From positions 186,001-250,000 of the forward strand of contig JAGFNK010000017.1 of assembly GCA_025769875.1 (NCBI GenBank): 64,000 bases of DNA, written 5' to 3'. Made by a program: the position numbers and the translations under genes. Below the pieces are notes generated by a model. It was not told the origin of the DNA, ran no database searches, and saw nothing but the letters and a program-made list of their open reading frames with translations. Below, in pieces: positions 38,231 through 48,922 of this stretch. The first letter of the stretch is position 1; the number at the start of each line of letters is the position of its first letter. This stretch comes from Russula earlei. Taxonomy: Eukaryota; Basidiomycota; Agaricomycetes; Russulales; Russulaceae.

Positions 38231-39372
38231 ATGATTCCGACACCCGACCTGTCGCATCTGACCAAGGAGGACTACAAGCGCGTCTACGAACCGGCAGGTG
38301 AGCGAGCGAGGAGGCGTCCCTCCCTCCGTTTGTCGACGGGGACGTGGGCGGGTTCGAGCAAACCTTCTGAACGAACGGCGACAGAAGACACGTTCCTTCT
38401 ATTGGACGCGCTCGAGGCCGACGCCGACGCCATTCGCGCTCTCGCTCCCAGGGTCTGTCTGGAAATAGGGCGAGTCGCCTCCCCAACCCCTTAGTCGTTT
38501 CGCGCACGCGGTCGTTGAACTCCCTCTCTCACTCTAGATCGGGCACGGGTATCGTCTCGAGCTTCCTAGGGCAGATCGTCGGCGCTTCGGATGCCCGTTC
38601 GTCCTTTTCCTTTTCCCCTTCTCCCCCCCCCCCCCTCTTTCTCTCAAAGACGGAAAGAAAGAAAAAAATTGAAACTTGAGAGAACCTTGTTGTCATCCTT
38701 CTCATTAAAAAAAAAAAACATCTTGCCTCTGTCTTACAGTTTTCCTCTGTACGGACATCAATCCGCTCTCGACGGCATGTACCGCGCGTACTGGGTCCCA
38801 GAACAAGGTGCACACACAGTCTTTGTCTCCCCTCCCTTTTTGGGGGTCATCGATCAATATATATATATATATATACGTCTCATAGATCCCAATCGAGCCG
38901 CTCGTCGCGTCACTCGCACGTCCGTTAACGAGCCGCCTGCGCCACGCGGTCGACGTCCTCGTCTTCAACCCGCCGTATGTGCCGACATATGAAGTGGAGG
39001 TCGATGCCGCACAGCGTAACGGTGGCATCTCTGGTTCTTGGGCCGGCGGCACAGATGGAATGCAGGTGACGGATGCGTTCCTGAGACAAGTTGATGTTCG
39101 TGATTGTCTGCGTTGACGTCTTGTGATCGCACAACCCCCATGACCTATTTCAGGGTCTTCTCTCGCCTCTAGGACGATTTTACCTCGTTGCAGTCAAGCA
39201 AAACAATGTACCCAAAATCAAGAATCTCATGTCGGAAGTCTTTGCATTGCAGAGCGAGGTAATGGCCCCTTTTATTCTACTGGTCAGGGCGCCCCCAGAC
39301 TCATGACCTCAGATTGTTTTACAGCGCAGAGCTGGGAGCGAACACCTCTTTGTCTTACGATTTGCACGATAG
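38231..39372 (+). CDS. MTQ2: MTQ2/N6AMT1-type eRF1 glutamine methyltransferase
   Basis: Class I SAM-dependent methyltransferase that, with Trm112, methylates the GGQ glutamine of release factor eRF1. It starts at 38231 (MIPTPDLSHLTKEDYKRVYEPA). After an intron it continues EDTFLLLDALEAD and LEIG, then SGTGIVSSFLG (SAM-binding motif I), DINPLSTACTA (acidic motif II) and the catalytic NPPYVPTYEVEV. GLLSPLGRFYLVAVKQNN follows, and the end is RRAGSEHLFVLRFAR at 39372. The LEIG-to-SGTG junction requires a GC-AG intron (38470-38537). One intron holds a C-run and T-rich tract (about 38623-38634), another an (AT)n microsatellite. The C-terminal loop before RRAG is a few residues shorter than usual. 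Confidence 0.92.
38857..38875. repeat. (AT)n microsatellite in an MTQ2 intron
   Basis: About nine AT units just before the 3' splice site of an MTQ2 intron; likely length-variable. Confidence 0.9.
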
Positions 39373-39614
39373 TCGCATGCTTTGTGCTCCACATCAACAG
39401 GCAGCGCGATCTTGGAATAAAAACATAGAGATCATTAAACTCGGCAGTCATACACGCGATTAGATAAAGAGACAGGTAGGTGAAGCATGTCTGACTCGTG
39501 GTACACGTAGCGGTAGCTGGAAGATTAACGTCACGTCTTGTATCGAGATAAATTAGAGTGTCCATTTGAAAAATGCTATGCTTGGGATTCGAGAGGTGTC
39601 GAAGGAGGTGCAAC

Positions 39615-42600
39615 CTATTCCTCTTTATCGGGCCGCCGACCTCTTAAACTGAATCGTGAGGGTGAAGTGAGGGTACCAGCACCGCCGTGATCAGGGGAAG
39701 AACTGCTTGATTTAAGGCCCAGAGGAGTGGTGTCAGCGTTGAAGGCGAGTCGTAGGGCAATGATGCCGTGGCCATTCTTGATCTCTACCGAGACGTTCGC
39801 CGCAGAGTTGGATCTTAGGAGTATGTGTTGCCAGATCTAGAGAAGGGAAGGGTTACGACTCAACCGAGAAATATAAAATTTGCTACCCACATCGACTTCT
39901 GCCTCGCCCAATGACCTATCCTTCCCGAGCGTCTTGTGATCGAAGATCGAGATGTAGAGCTTGGAAATCGAAGGTCCAACAACGAAGTCAAACGTCTCGT
40001 TCCTATGGCAATAAGTGCAGCCCTACTACTAATGGATTGACATACCATTCAGGAGCGACAGTTTTACTATGATGCCTTGTTTTGAACTCCTTTTCGCCAA
40101 TACGTATGATAGCATACGGCTTGACCTCTGGACCCCCTACTAAATCTTTAGCGTCCAGGACCGACACCCTCAGAGTACCATGTTCTGGGGGACTGCTATG
40201 ACCATTGGGGCCATCGGGGGCAGAGGTAATACCTAAGCGTTCCCCGTCCCCAGCAGGTTGGGACACTTGGGTACCAGGAATGCCGGGGATGACCTTCGGA
40301 TCCGTCTGTGCACCCCGACCAAAGAGGCTGTGCTCATCGTCGCTGTCCTTTCCACGCCTGAAAACTCCGGTGACACCTTGTAAAACGCCTTTTCCTGCAT
40401 TGATAGGCGCGATGCCGATGGCTGTCATTGTGCGCCCAGCTGCGGAGAATGTTGATGTGCTCTTGCGGGACTTCATGATGATTTCAGGCTGAAAAACCAT
40501 GCTGACTTTGATTTGGCCTTTGACTCCATGCTTCTCTGTAGACAGTTCAAGGGTGCGTTCGACAGCGATGAGAGGCTCGATGTCCTCCAAATTGATCTTG
40601 GCGGTCCCGAGGAGCTTCGCTAGTTCTAGCTGATTCCAGTCGAATACCTCGACTTGAAGAAGTGAACCGAAACGTGACGGCTGGACGTGGCAAATTTAGG
40701 GGCGTCCCGTTACTCCAATTGTACTACTTACCACTGAAATCGAGAAATCTTCATTCCATTCGGGACTCAATGTCTTCTTTTTGGTAGAAGATTTGTAGAC
40801 GCGCTCTCCATTGAGGGTGAAAATGGCAAAGGGATCAGATTTGCCCCCCCGGTCGGCGGCAAGGATGTCATGACCAGACAACAAAGTTACACGAAGAGCA
40901 CCTTGATCTATAAAGGAGAGACGGATGTCGTGAACGCCAGTTTAAGGGAAGAAGAGCGAACATACTGTTGACGGTTTCTCGGGGTTCCAAAATTACAGGT
41001 ACAGGGACATAGCGGGTCTCAATCTCAACTATTCCCATCAGCTTGTCGTCCTGATTAACGAGTTCAAACTTGCTCGGAGAACCCTACGAGTTGATGAGTG
41101 ATGTTAATGCACAATTCGTCGGAAAAGAGACGCACCAACGTCCGAGATACGAATGATTTCGCATCACCCTTCCACTCGCCAATAATGACATCCCTCTCTC
41201 CTTCTTCGGCCTCGTTCAATCGGAGCGACACTCGCCCGAAGTCGATCTCCTTCATAAAGCCTTCGCCAATATGTTGCCAGGTCGCGCGGTGACCATGGGC
41301 GCGAGTGGTACTGAACGCAGGCCAGTAACCGCCATCGAGGAGGACCTCCAGGCGAGCCTTCTTGCAAAGTTTCTCGCCGTGTTTGACGTAGAAGATGATC
41401 GTTCCGGACTCTGTCATCAGGATTTGTCAAGCGTGCGGCTCAGAGTGGGGCTGCCACTGCCACTTACGGTGTGCCAGAAGCTCGTCTTTTGACATCCGGA
41501 TGCCTTCTTTCTTCTGCTTGACGTCATCACTTGCCTTGACTGAATCCCCACTCGCCGGTGATCCCTCGCGGGTACCCGCCGTCTTGCTACTGTTCGTGGC
41601 CGCTGCGGCATTATGGGAATCCTTGGCTACGCCTGTCGGCACTGCACTGCTACGTTCCTCCTCTTCGCGAGAAGAGGACGAAGCACCGTCGTTGACATCC
41701 CCACCGTCTTCCTGACCAGACTGGCGCTCATTCAAGCCAGTCTCGAATTCCAAACCTTCAAGTGCGAACGCAGGCAGGAACTCGGCGGTGAAATGTAGTT
41801 GACCCTTGTATTGATGTTCTCGGTCAAGACAAATCAGCTCAGATTTATCTATCTTGCCCGTGGACTTGAAGGAAAACCGGGAACCGTCTTCAGCCTTAGT
41901 TATCTCTCGAGCCAGATCGCCAACTTTGAGCTCGACGGTGCCCAGGGACCGATCTCTGGTGAGGTGCTGATAATCCATCACTTCGAGAAGGAGGGTCTCC
42001 TTGTCCGAGTGTACTGGTATATAGATAATCTGGTCCCACACGGGATTGAGATCTACAAAGGGTAAACAGCCATCTCTGGACAGACCACTCAATACATCAC
42101 GTACTGTTGTTGACTACCTCTGTACGAGCCTGAATAATATTGTCGACCAATACGCGGACGTACGGATCACTCTGGGTGAAGCGTCGCGCATCTCGTGTGA
42201 GCAAAAGCAACCCGGGACTATCGTCATATTTCAGCGCACCTTGCCACCAAGTGTTGCCTCGACGTTCTTCACGTCAGTAGCATTTTTCAACAACATTCGC
42301 ACCACTCCTATGGGAGGCGTGTACTGATCTGCGCCGTGGAGACTGCCGGCCATGTCTACTGGATTCCAATCTGCCGTCAAACGGAGGCGCCCGGACTTGC
42401 ATTCGCTGAGTTGCCACCAGTCACGGTCCACCTCTTTATGTGCTTCCAACAGATCTTGGAGACGCACTGACAGATACCCCAGCATAGGGTCCTTAACGAA
42501 ATCACGATCATCAATCACCTTGACCGTGATCACAGAAGCCGAGCGATTTAGGCAAAGGAATTCAGTTGCAGACTCCCAAACTGGCTGTGAGGTGTTCTTA

Positions 42601-44747
42601 ATTCGGGGAGTACTGTGAATTGGATCGTGAGAATCGCCAAGAAACACTGCGGCATAAGCATTCAAATCAGCCGCGCGCGCGCCGGAGGCGTCAAGATCTT
42701 TGCACTGGTGAATTGTGAGTCGCACAATGCCAACGCCTGCGCGCATGATCATCAATAGGCCGGATGATGGCCGACACAGTGTGAAGGAAAGCTTACTGGA
42801 TTCTGGCAATTCCTCTACTCCCGACTCATTGACCTTGGGTTTGAGTATGGGGAAGTACAACACTTCAAAGCGCAGATCGCCCTTTTGCTTGCCGTCCTTT
42901 AGTACCGGGAGGGATAAATCATCCTGAGTTGCATCCTCCTTAAGCTTGGAGAGCTCGAATATGCTTGCACCGATCTCCGTGTCCTTTAGGAGTTCGTTGT
43001 AATCCATGACTGTGAGAACGAGATTGTCTGTATGGTTATTGATAAGTATAAACTTGGACTCGTTCCACGTCGGATTGTACCTAAGGAAGCCACATGAAAG
43101 AAAATTCAAATTTAAACCATCAAGGCGCTTACGTGCTAGGTTTGTGCTTCGTTCTCGCCAATTGTGCACGATTATTGATACTTAAAGTAACATACGGGTC
43201 GGGCGTTCCGCCACCAATCTTAATGCTGCGTGCGCTAAGAACGGTAACTTTGATGACACCAATCGCCGCGTCTACTGGAGCCCCGGCGAGAAGCTGTTCG
43301 AGATTGAGGGAAAATACGTTGGGGTCATACATCATTGGGCCAAGAATTGAGTGAATCGTTTCACGAATGAAGGAAGACAAGCCAGGAATCTGCGTGCATT
43401 GTTTCGATGAGAGTATGGAAGATGGAGAGCGTCACGCGTACATGCATCATATCGAAGCCGAAGGTTTCGCCTCCTATAGGTTTGAGCACGTAATCGATAA
43501 ATGGCTTTTCAAGGAAGGAAGCATCCACGGTTTGCACATGGGGGAAATTGTTCACCAATTTGAGGCGAATACGCATGAGCCCAGAGAAGGTCATGTCTTC
43601 CACTAAAATTGGGAAGGTGGCAGAGGCAGGTCCCTTGCCAACTCGGACGCTAAGGACGACTTTTGGATTAGTTTTAGTGGCCACTTGGCGTGGAGTGAGA
43701 TCAGAAACTTCATTGGGTGTGAACGAGAAGGCCCAATCCATGAGGACTTGATCTGGCTGTGTCTTTGGGAAAGTGCGGACCCTGTCTACCCGGGGGGCTT
43801 TGTTACCAAGGGTAAATTGAGAGATGCGAAGAGACTCGAGGAATGGAGGTTGGTTTGCGGTTAGGATCTGGTCCACGGTGGCGACTATCGTGGCAGAGAG
43901 GACAGGCTCGTAAATGAGCCAAAAGCGTTCCATAAAGTGGTTCATCCACTCTGCGGATTCGTGTTCGGATGCCAAGGGCGACTTGACGAGCTCGCGTTGA
44001 ATGTCATCACGTGCACGTTGTCGAAAGCGAGCCATGGAGGTCATGTAATATGTACTGCATGAGGCTAAGAGAATGAAGAGCCAGCCATACCCAAAATTGA
44101 AGAGAGTCATGAGATGCGACGCGAGTACGGCCTTGCGGAAAAGAGGAGGCTTGAGTATGGAAAGGTATACAGAATAGGGAGACATACAAAGATGATTATT
44201 GCAGCATTATAGTACCATTGGCCATAATACTGTTCAGAGATCCAGGCGTTCATAAGACGAAGCTGCCTCTGGTCCTCGCCCTCGGGAGGATTGTCCAGGT
44301 CTGTGAAGGCACGCCAACCGACTTTGTACCAGTCTGGGATCTGGGGTGCCTTTGAAGCGGGAATTTCGCCTGGAATCTGAGGGGCATCCTTGGTTTCTGT
44401 CTTGTCCACATCTTCGATTGTGATTGTCGGAATGAGGCCGTCACTACCGGAGTCAACGGCGACCTCTAGAAGAAAGAAGAAGCAACTCGGCATGACGTAG
44501 CAAGCCCATAACGAAGAAGCCAACCTCGACCGCCATCGGTGGGTTTTCTGGGGATGACACTGTCTAATTGCGACCTCGCCTTCCCAGCTGCGGACGCCTT
44601 TTGTGCTGGAGAGGAATCCGGGTCAAAGGAGTGAACTGGCACATTATTTCCTTTTGCAGCATCCTGCTGGAGAAGGTCATTAGCTCGGTCGTGGGCGCGG
44701 AGGGAATTGGCAGAGGATAAGGTGTTTGGCGGCAAGGAGGAAGCCAT
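39615..44747 (-). CDS. Tricalbin (ER-plasma membrane tether; SMP plus five C2 domains)
   Basis: Extended-synaptotagmin family protein (yeast Tcb1-3) that tethers cortical ER to the plasma membrane and transfers lipids. It starts at 44747 (MASSLPPNTLSSANSLRAHD). A hydrophilic N-terminus with PTITIEDVDKTETKDAPQI precedes hydrophobic segments near 44215-44170 and 44105-44030 (FNFGYGWLFILLASCSTYYM), an ER hairpin. The SMP lipid-transfer domain covers about 43990-43270 (EWMNHFMERFWLIYEPVLS, GLMRIRLKL). Five C2 domains follow: starts near 43240 (GVIKVTVLSARSIKIGGGTP), 42730 (GIVRLTIHQCKDLDA), 42300 (GVVRMLLKNATDV; calcium-loop-type DLNPVWDQ), 40900 (GALRVTLLSGHDILAADRGG) and 40170 (GTLRVSVLDAKDL). 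The C-terminus is basic (RFSLRGRRPDKEE) at 39615. It has about ten exons and roughly 1,500 residues, normal for the family. Confidence 0.93.
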
Positions 44748-45366
44748 GAGTGGGAGGGGAAAGGAAAGGAGGTGAGAGTGTGATGGTTAAACCTTGATAT
44801 CTGAATCAAGCCTGGCCGGCAAGGCTTGGGGCGGGGCGGAGGAGTGGCGTAGCCGTGGGGTGCGTAGAGACTACCGCCATGTGGGGTGCGTAGACTGCCC
44901 ATCCACACGTTGACATCATGTCATCTCAAAACGGACATCCTCATTCTCTCACTAAAAATGGGTTTCCATGTGCTGTGCAGCTGCCACTCGAAGGCACCAA
45001 GCCAGCTGCCAATTGGGGATATGGCGGCACTGTACTGGGGAACAGCAACACGAACCTCGACATCATGCAGCACCCGGTTCATTTTTGGTTTGGTTGCCCA
45101 GGGCTCGGGGGATTATTAAATATTTCACCTCTGCAACGTGTCTGTCTTGTCAAAAGCCCTTGTCGTCACCTGCGTTGCGCCAAACAGGGCAAAATAAACG
45201 TTGCGGAGGACTGTCCCGAAGCGTCCAACGCACACGTTCGCAAAGTCCTAGTAGGCGAAAGCCTGAATGTCACTCCGTTTTTTCATTAATCCCCTCTTTT
45301 CTACTGTACTCGTGTTATATCACCCGTCATATTGCAAGGTCAAGGCACCGACTCACCTTTACCTAC
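44748..45366. other. Divergent intergenic region tricalbin/Ugo1-like
   Basis: 619 bp between start codons. It contains two close copies of a GTGGGGTGCGTAGA-type sequence (about 44857-44894) upstream of tricalbin. No coding frame of note; plus-strand frames here run into the carrier gene's first exon. Likely two separate promoters. Confidence 0.5.
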
Positions 45367-46942
45367 ATGAGCAACCCATCGTCGCTCCGTGATCTGTACA
45401 GCACAAATCCACCAACATGGACCTTTACCTCCCCTGCAAATTCGACCGGTCCACCACCGCCACCACAAACGTCAAAAATCCCTTCTCATACATTTTCCTC
45501 GCGCCCAGTGCAAAACTCTATCTTTGAACTGTCTCCAGCACTAGCAGAGCCGGGAGGGCTGGACTTGGGTCTCTTTCTCAAAACGCTCTTCGCCAGTACC
45601 GTACTGGGTTACACCACTACGGCCATCGCGATGCCGTGGGAAGTGGGCAAGTGTCTCTTACAGGTACAGTGGGTGCCGAGAGACGCGGAACAAGTTGACG
45701 ACGCGGAACCCCCGACGGAGGAAGTTGTAGAGGAGGTATGTCTGATCATCTGCTCATCCCTCGGTCCCGACCGACCCATCGATTGCAGATGAGTGACGAT
45801 GAGTCTGGTGAAGAATTATACTTTACAGAGCCACTCAACTCTGGAACATCACGCTATCCCATCCCACGGCCAGCGGATGAGCGCGGCTACGTCGTACGTA
45901 AGAACGTCATGGAGGAGAGTACGCGCCCAGACTATGTCATTCCAGTCGGGAGCGCGGATGGTGTGTGGGCTATGATGAAGACGGTCGGGCGGTTTCGCGG
46001 TGAGGGATGGCTCGCGTTGTGGAAAGGTTCGTACGCTGGACATGCCTCTCATCCAAACGCGAGGCTAACCCTTGGCCTTCGCCTTTCGTACGAAAAGGGC
46101 TGCTCACCGAATGTGTGACGGACATGCTCTCGACGACGATGCAACCGTTGATACACAACGCCCTACAAGGTATTTTTACCCCCACGTCAGCACCGCTCTA
46201 CGTATTTCCCGCAAGTTCTACTTCACTCCTTATCCCGGTGGCTTCCCATCTTATCACCGGGTTTATCCTGTCTCCTCTGGACCTGGTCCGGACGCGTCTC
46301 ATTGTCCAATCATTCAACCCACAACATCGGACATATACAGGACCGATTGACGCTCTGCGGAAGATTGTGCGAGACGAAGGAGGAGTGTCCGGTCTGTACC
46401 TACACCCCCATCTGTTCATCCCAACGATCTTGGACAACACGATTCGGCCCTTGATCTCGCTGGGGTTGCCACCGCTGCTAGCTGCACAACTATTTCCGGG
46501 GACGCTCGTTTCGATCGAGAGTAGCCCAGTGGCGTGGGGTGTGGTCGAATTTGCGAGCAGCTGTGTTGGACTACTAGCAACGCTACCATTTGAGACGGTG
46601 CGGCGGCGACTTGAAGTGCAGGTGCGAGGTCGGGCACAGCCTTTGAAGACGTGCGTAGAGAAACGGCCGATTCCATACAACGGAGTTGTGGACGCGATGT
46701 GGCATATTCTGACGGAAGAGCGGTCGGACTTGCCGGTGGAACGAGAAGTGGGGAGACGGAGGAAGGAGAAGGGGAAGGAAGGGGAAAAGGAAAGGGAGAA
46801 GGGGGAGGAGAGCCTCTGGCGGAGGACTGGACTGGGGCAGCTGTATCGAGGGCTGGGCGTGAGGCTGAGCGCCAGTCTGATCGTCTTTGTGCTCGGTGCG
46901 ATAACGGGCGGTGGGGGCGAACCGGGTTGGGCAGAGCTTTGA
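45367..46942 (+). CDS. Ugo1-like outer-mitochondrial-membrane carrier protein
   Basis: Mitochondrial-carrier-family protein resembling Ugo1, which links Fzo1 and Mgm1 in mitochondrial fusion. It starts at 45367 (MSNPSSLRDLYSTNPP). The N-terminal half has a Pro-rich stretch and the segment LFASTVLGYTTTAIAMPWEV, then CLLQVQWVPRD, typical of Ugo1-like proteins. Two introns (about 45736-45788 and 46026-46099) lead to GLLTECVTDMLSTTMQPLIH. Carrier signature remnants are LSPLDLVRTRLIVQS and TLPFETVRRRLEVQV, separated by hydrophobic helices. A highly charged insert (GRRRKEKGKEGEKEREKG) precedes the last segment (GLGVRLSASLIVFVLGAI). Ordinary metabolite carriers have three clean repeats; the degenerate signatures here favour the Ugo1 type over a transporter. 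Confidence 0.8.
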
Positions 46943-47056
46943 CTGTGACGTCATATCCCCATTCTGTTTCTTTATCATCCCCAACCAACCGCGCACATCA
47001 TTTATTAATCCTCTTTGTATGTATGCGTGCACGCACCACCACCACCACATTCCCCA

Positions 47057-48652
47057 ATGGACGATAACAAGACGCGCCTCCTCGCTCGCGCCCTTCACCG
47101 CATTCGTTCCACTCGTCCAAGGGTCATCGCCTCCCCTCCAACCCGTAATTCCCCCTTCATCATTCCTCCAATCCATTTTTAGCTCATACCTTTCTCTTTC
47201 CCTCCAGAGCCACGTCGTGCAGCGGTAGCCCTCATTGTACGCGTCGCCCCTCCTCCAAACTTCCCTCTCCCTCCAAAACCCGCAACGCCTCCCTCTCTCA
47301 CCCAATTTTTCGATTGGGAATGGGTCAAACATCCTTCTGCCCGTCCCGAGATCCTATTTGTCCGTCGTCAGAAACCAGAGCGTGCGGACATCAACGAAAA
47401 CACCCGTGACGCTCACGTCGCCTTTCCTGGAGGTCGTACAGAACCAGGCGATGAAGGCAGTCTCTATACCGGTACGCAAACTCTATGCACCCCCCCGTCG
47501 TTCCTCAGTTCTTTCGCCTAGCCATGCGTCAAACCTGGGAGGAAATCGGCCTTGACCTTGCCGAGAGTGACTATACATGCGTGGGGCAGCTCGATGACCG
47601 CGAGATCACCACCTCCCTCGGTAAACGTCTCCTAATGATTCTTTCGCCGTTCGGTCAGTCACTCCTCGATTCCCTTTCTTGCTCCCTTCTGACTGTTCCC
47701 AGTTTTCCTCCAACTCACCCCAACCGAAACACCTACCGAGCCCATCCCCGAGACGACCCTTCATTGGGTGTCGTTGAACTCGCTCTACCCAGAACGCACC
47801 AGTCCAAGCACCTTTTCTCAACCTCTCTGGTCGACTGTTACGGTTGACACAGCCTCACGACTTGCGCCGAGACATTCTCGTGTGCTTCGCCCCCTCATGC
47901 ATGTCCTTGTAGGCAGCATGCAGTTTCCTGCCCTCGTTCTCTCAAACACTGTCCTAGCTACCTCGGGGTCACTTGACGACCAGCGCCTCCGTCGTTCCTT
48001 TCATGCCGAATCGGGTGCTTTGAACCCAGCCCTTCATCCTGCCTCTGCTTCACTCTATCACCGTGTCAACAACGCTGAGCCCCAGGCCCTCAAACTCTGG
48101 GGCTTATCCCTTGGCATGACACTTGACCTCTTGTCCTACATGTCCCCCACTCCTGGAGTGCCCCTTACCCCATGGGATTCTGATAAACTCATGGGTGTAG
48201 AGGATGTCATTGAGGAGGATTGGGACTACAAGGGCAACAAGAGAGGGAGGATTAACGCACCTCCCAGCTTGACCAGTGTTTTTCCCAGGTTCTCCTATCC
48301 TGACGTCAATTTCTGGATTTGGTGCGCTTGCCGTTACATTTCGGCAAGATGATGACTCCTGATTGCGGTGACCCCTAGGGTGTTTGGAAAACGTTACCGT
48401 CAAGTCATTCGTAATTGGGAAGCGTCTCTCCGAGTAAGTGGTACTACCGACACACGGTATGTTGTTACTATCTCTCCGTGTCAGTGTTGATGCCCATACA
48501 TTCCCGCTTCATATAGGGTTAACTGGACTGGTGTTGCGTTGACGACATTTTACGGTGCTGTACGGAAGGCACTTGTTGTCGTGCTGGTTTTGCGTGCTAT
48601 CGGTGTGCTCTGTGGCGTCACTTTTGCAGTGTGGTGGGTGCTTCGGCAATGA
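47057..48652 (+). CDS. Nudix hydrolase (CoA-diphosphatase, PCD1/NUDT8-like) with C-terminal membrane segment
   Basis: Probable Nudix pyrophosphatase of the CoA-diphosphatase branch (PCD1, NUDT7/8). It starts at 47057 (MDDNKTRLLARALHRIRST) and splices within a codon to PRRAAVALIVRV. The Nudix box is split by an intron at about 47471-47520: FPGGRTEPGDEG, SLYT, AMRQTWEEIGLDL. The position after the box Arg is Gln (RQ) where RE is usual, while the EE pair is kept. After FVFLQLTPTETP and an Ala/Ser-rich region it has HRVNNAEPQALKLWGLSLGMTLDLL. Two further introns lead to VFGKRYRQVIRNWEASLRVS. A hydrophobic stretch (VVVLVLRAIGVLCGVTFAVW) lies 4 residues before the stop, a likely tail anchor. Substrate is inferred from the family only. 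Confidence 0.82.
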
Positions 48653-48922
48653 TGGATTCTAGACTGTCCACTAGTTCAAGCAACCTAACGCGTGCCCACG
48701 AGCTTCTATACATCCAAACGGCCACCACAAAGATCCAACGTTGCGGAGATTCGCTCAGTTAGTAGTTCTACCTTACACATCATCCTGTGTTTCTGTGTTC
48801 CGGTATTAACAAACACTCGATATTATGGGGTTTGGAGCATTTATGACCACAATAGCATCTTATTTTCACACGTACAACACGGCATGAACTCTTTTATAAA
48901 CCGAGACGCCTCCCCTGGATAC
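48653..48922. other. Convergent intergenic region Nudix/NPL4
   Basis: 270 bp between stop codons; no features seen beyond presumed 3' untranslated sequence. Confidence 0.4.

Noticed and set aside
46583..47332. 249-codon minus-strand frame across the carrier and Nudix genes
   Set aside because: Overlaps two well-supported plus-strand genes and shows no family features.
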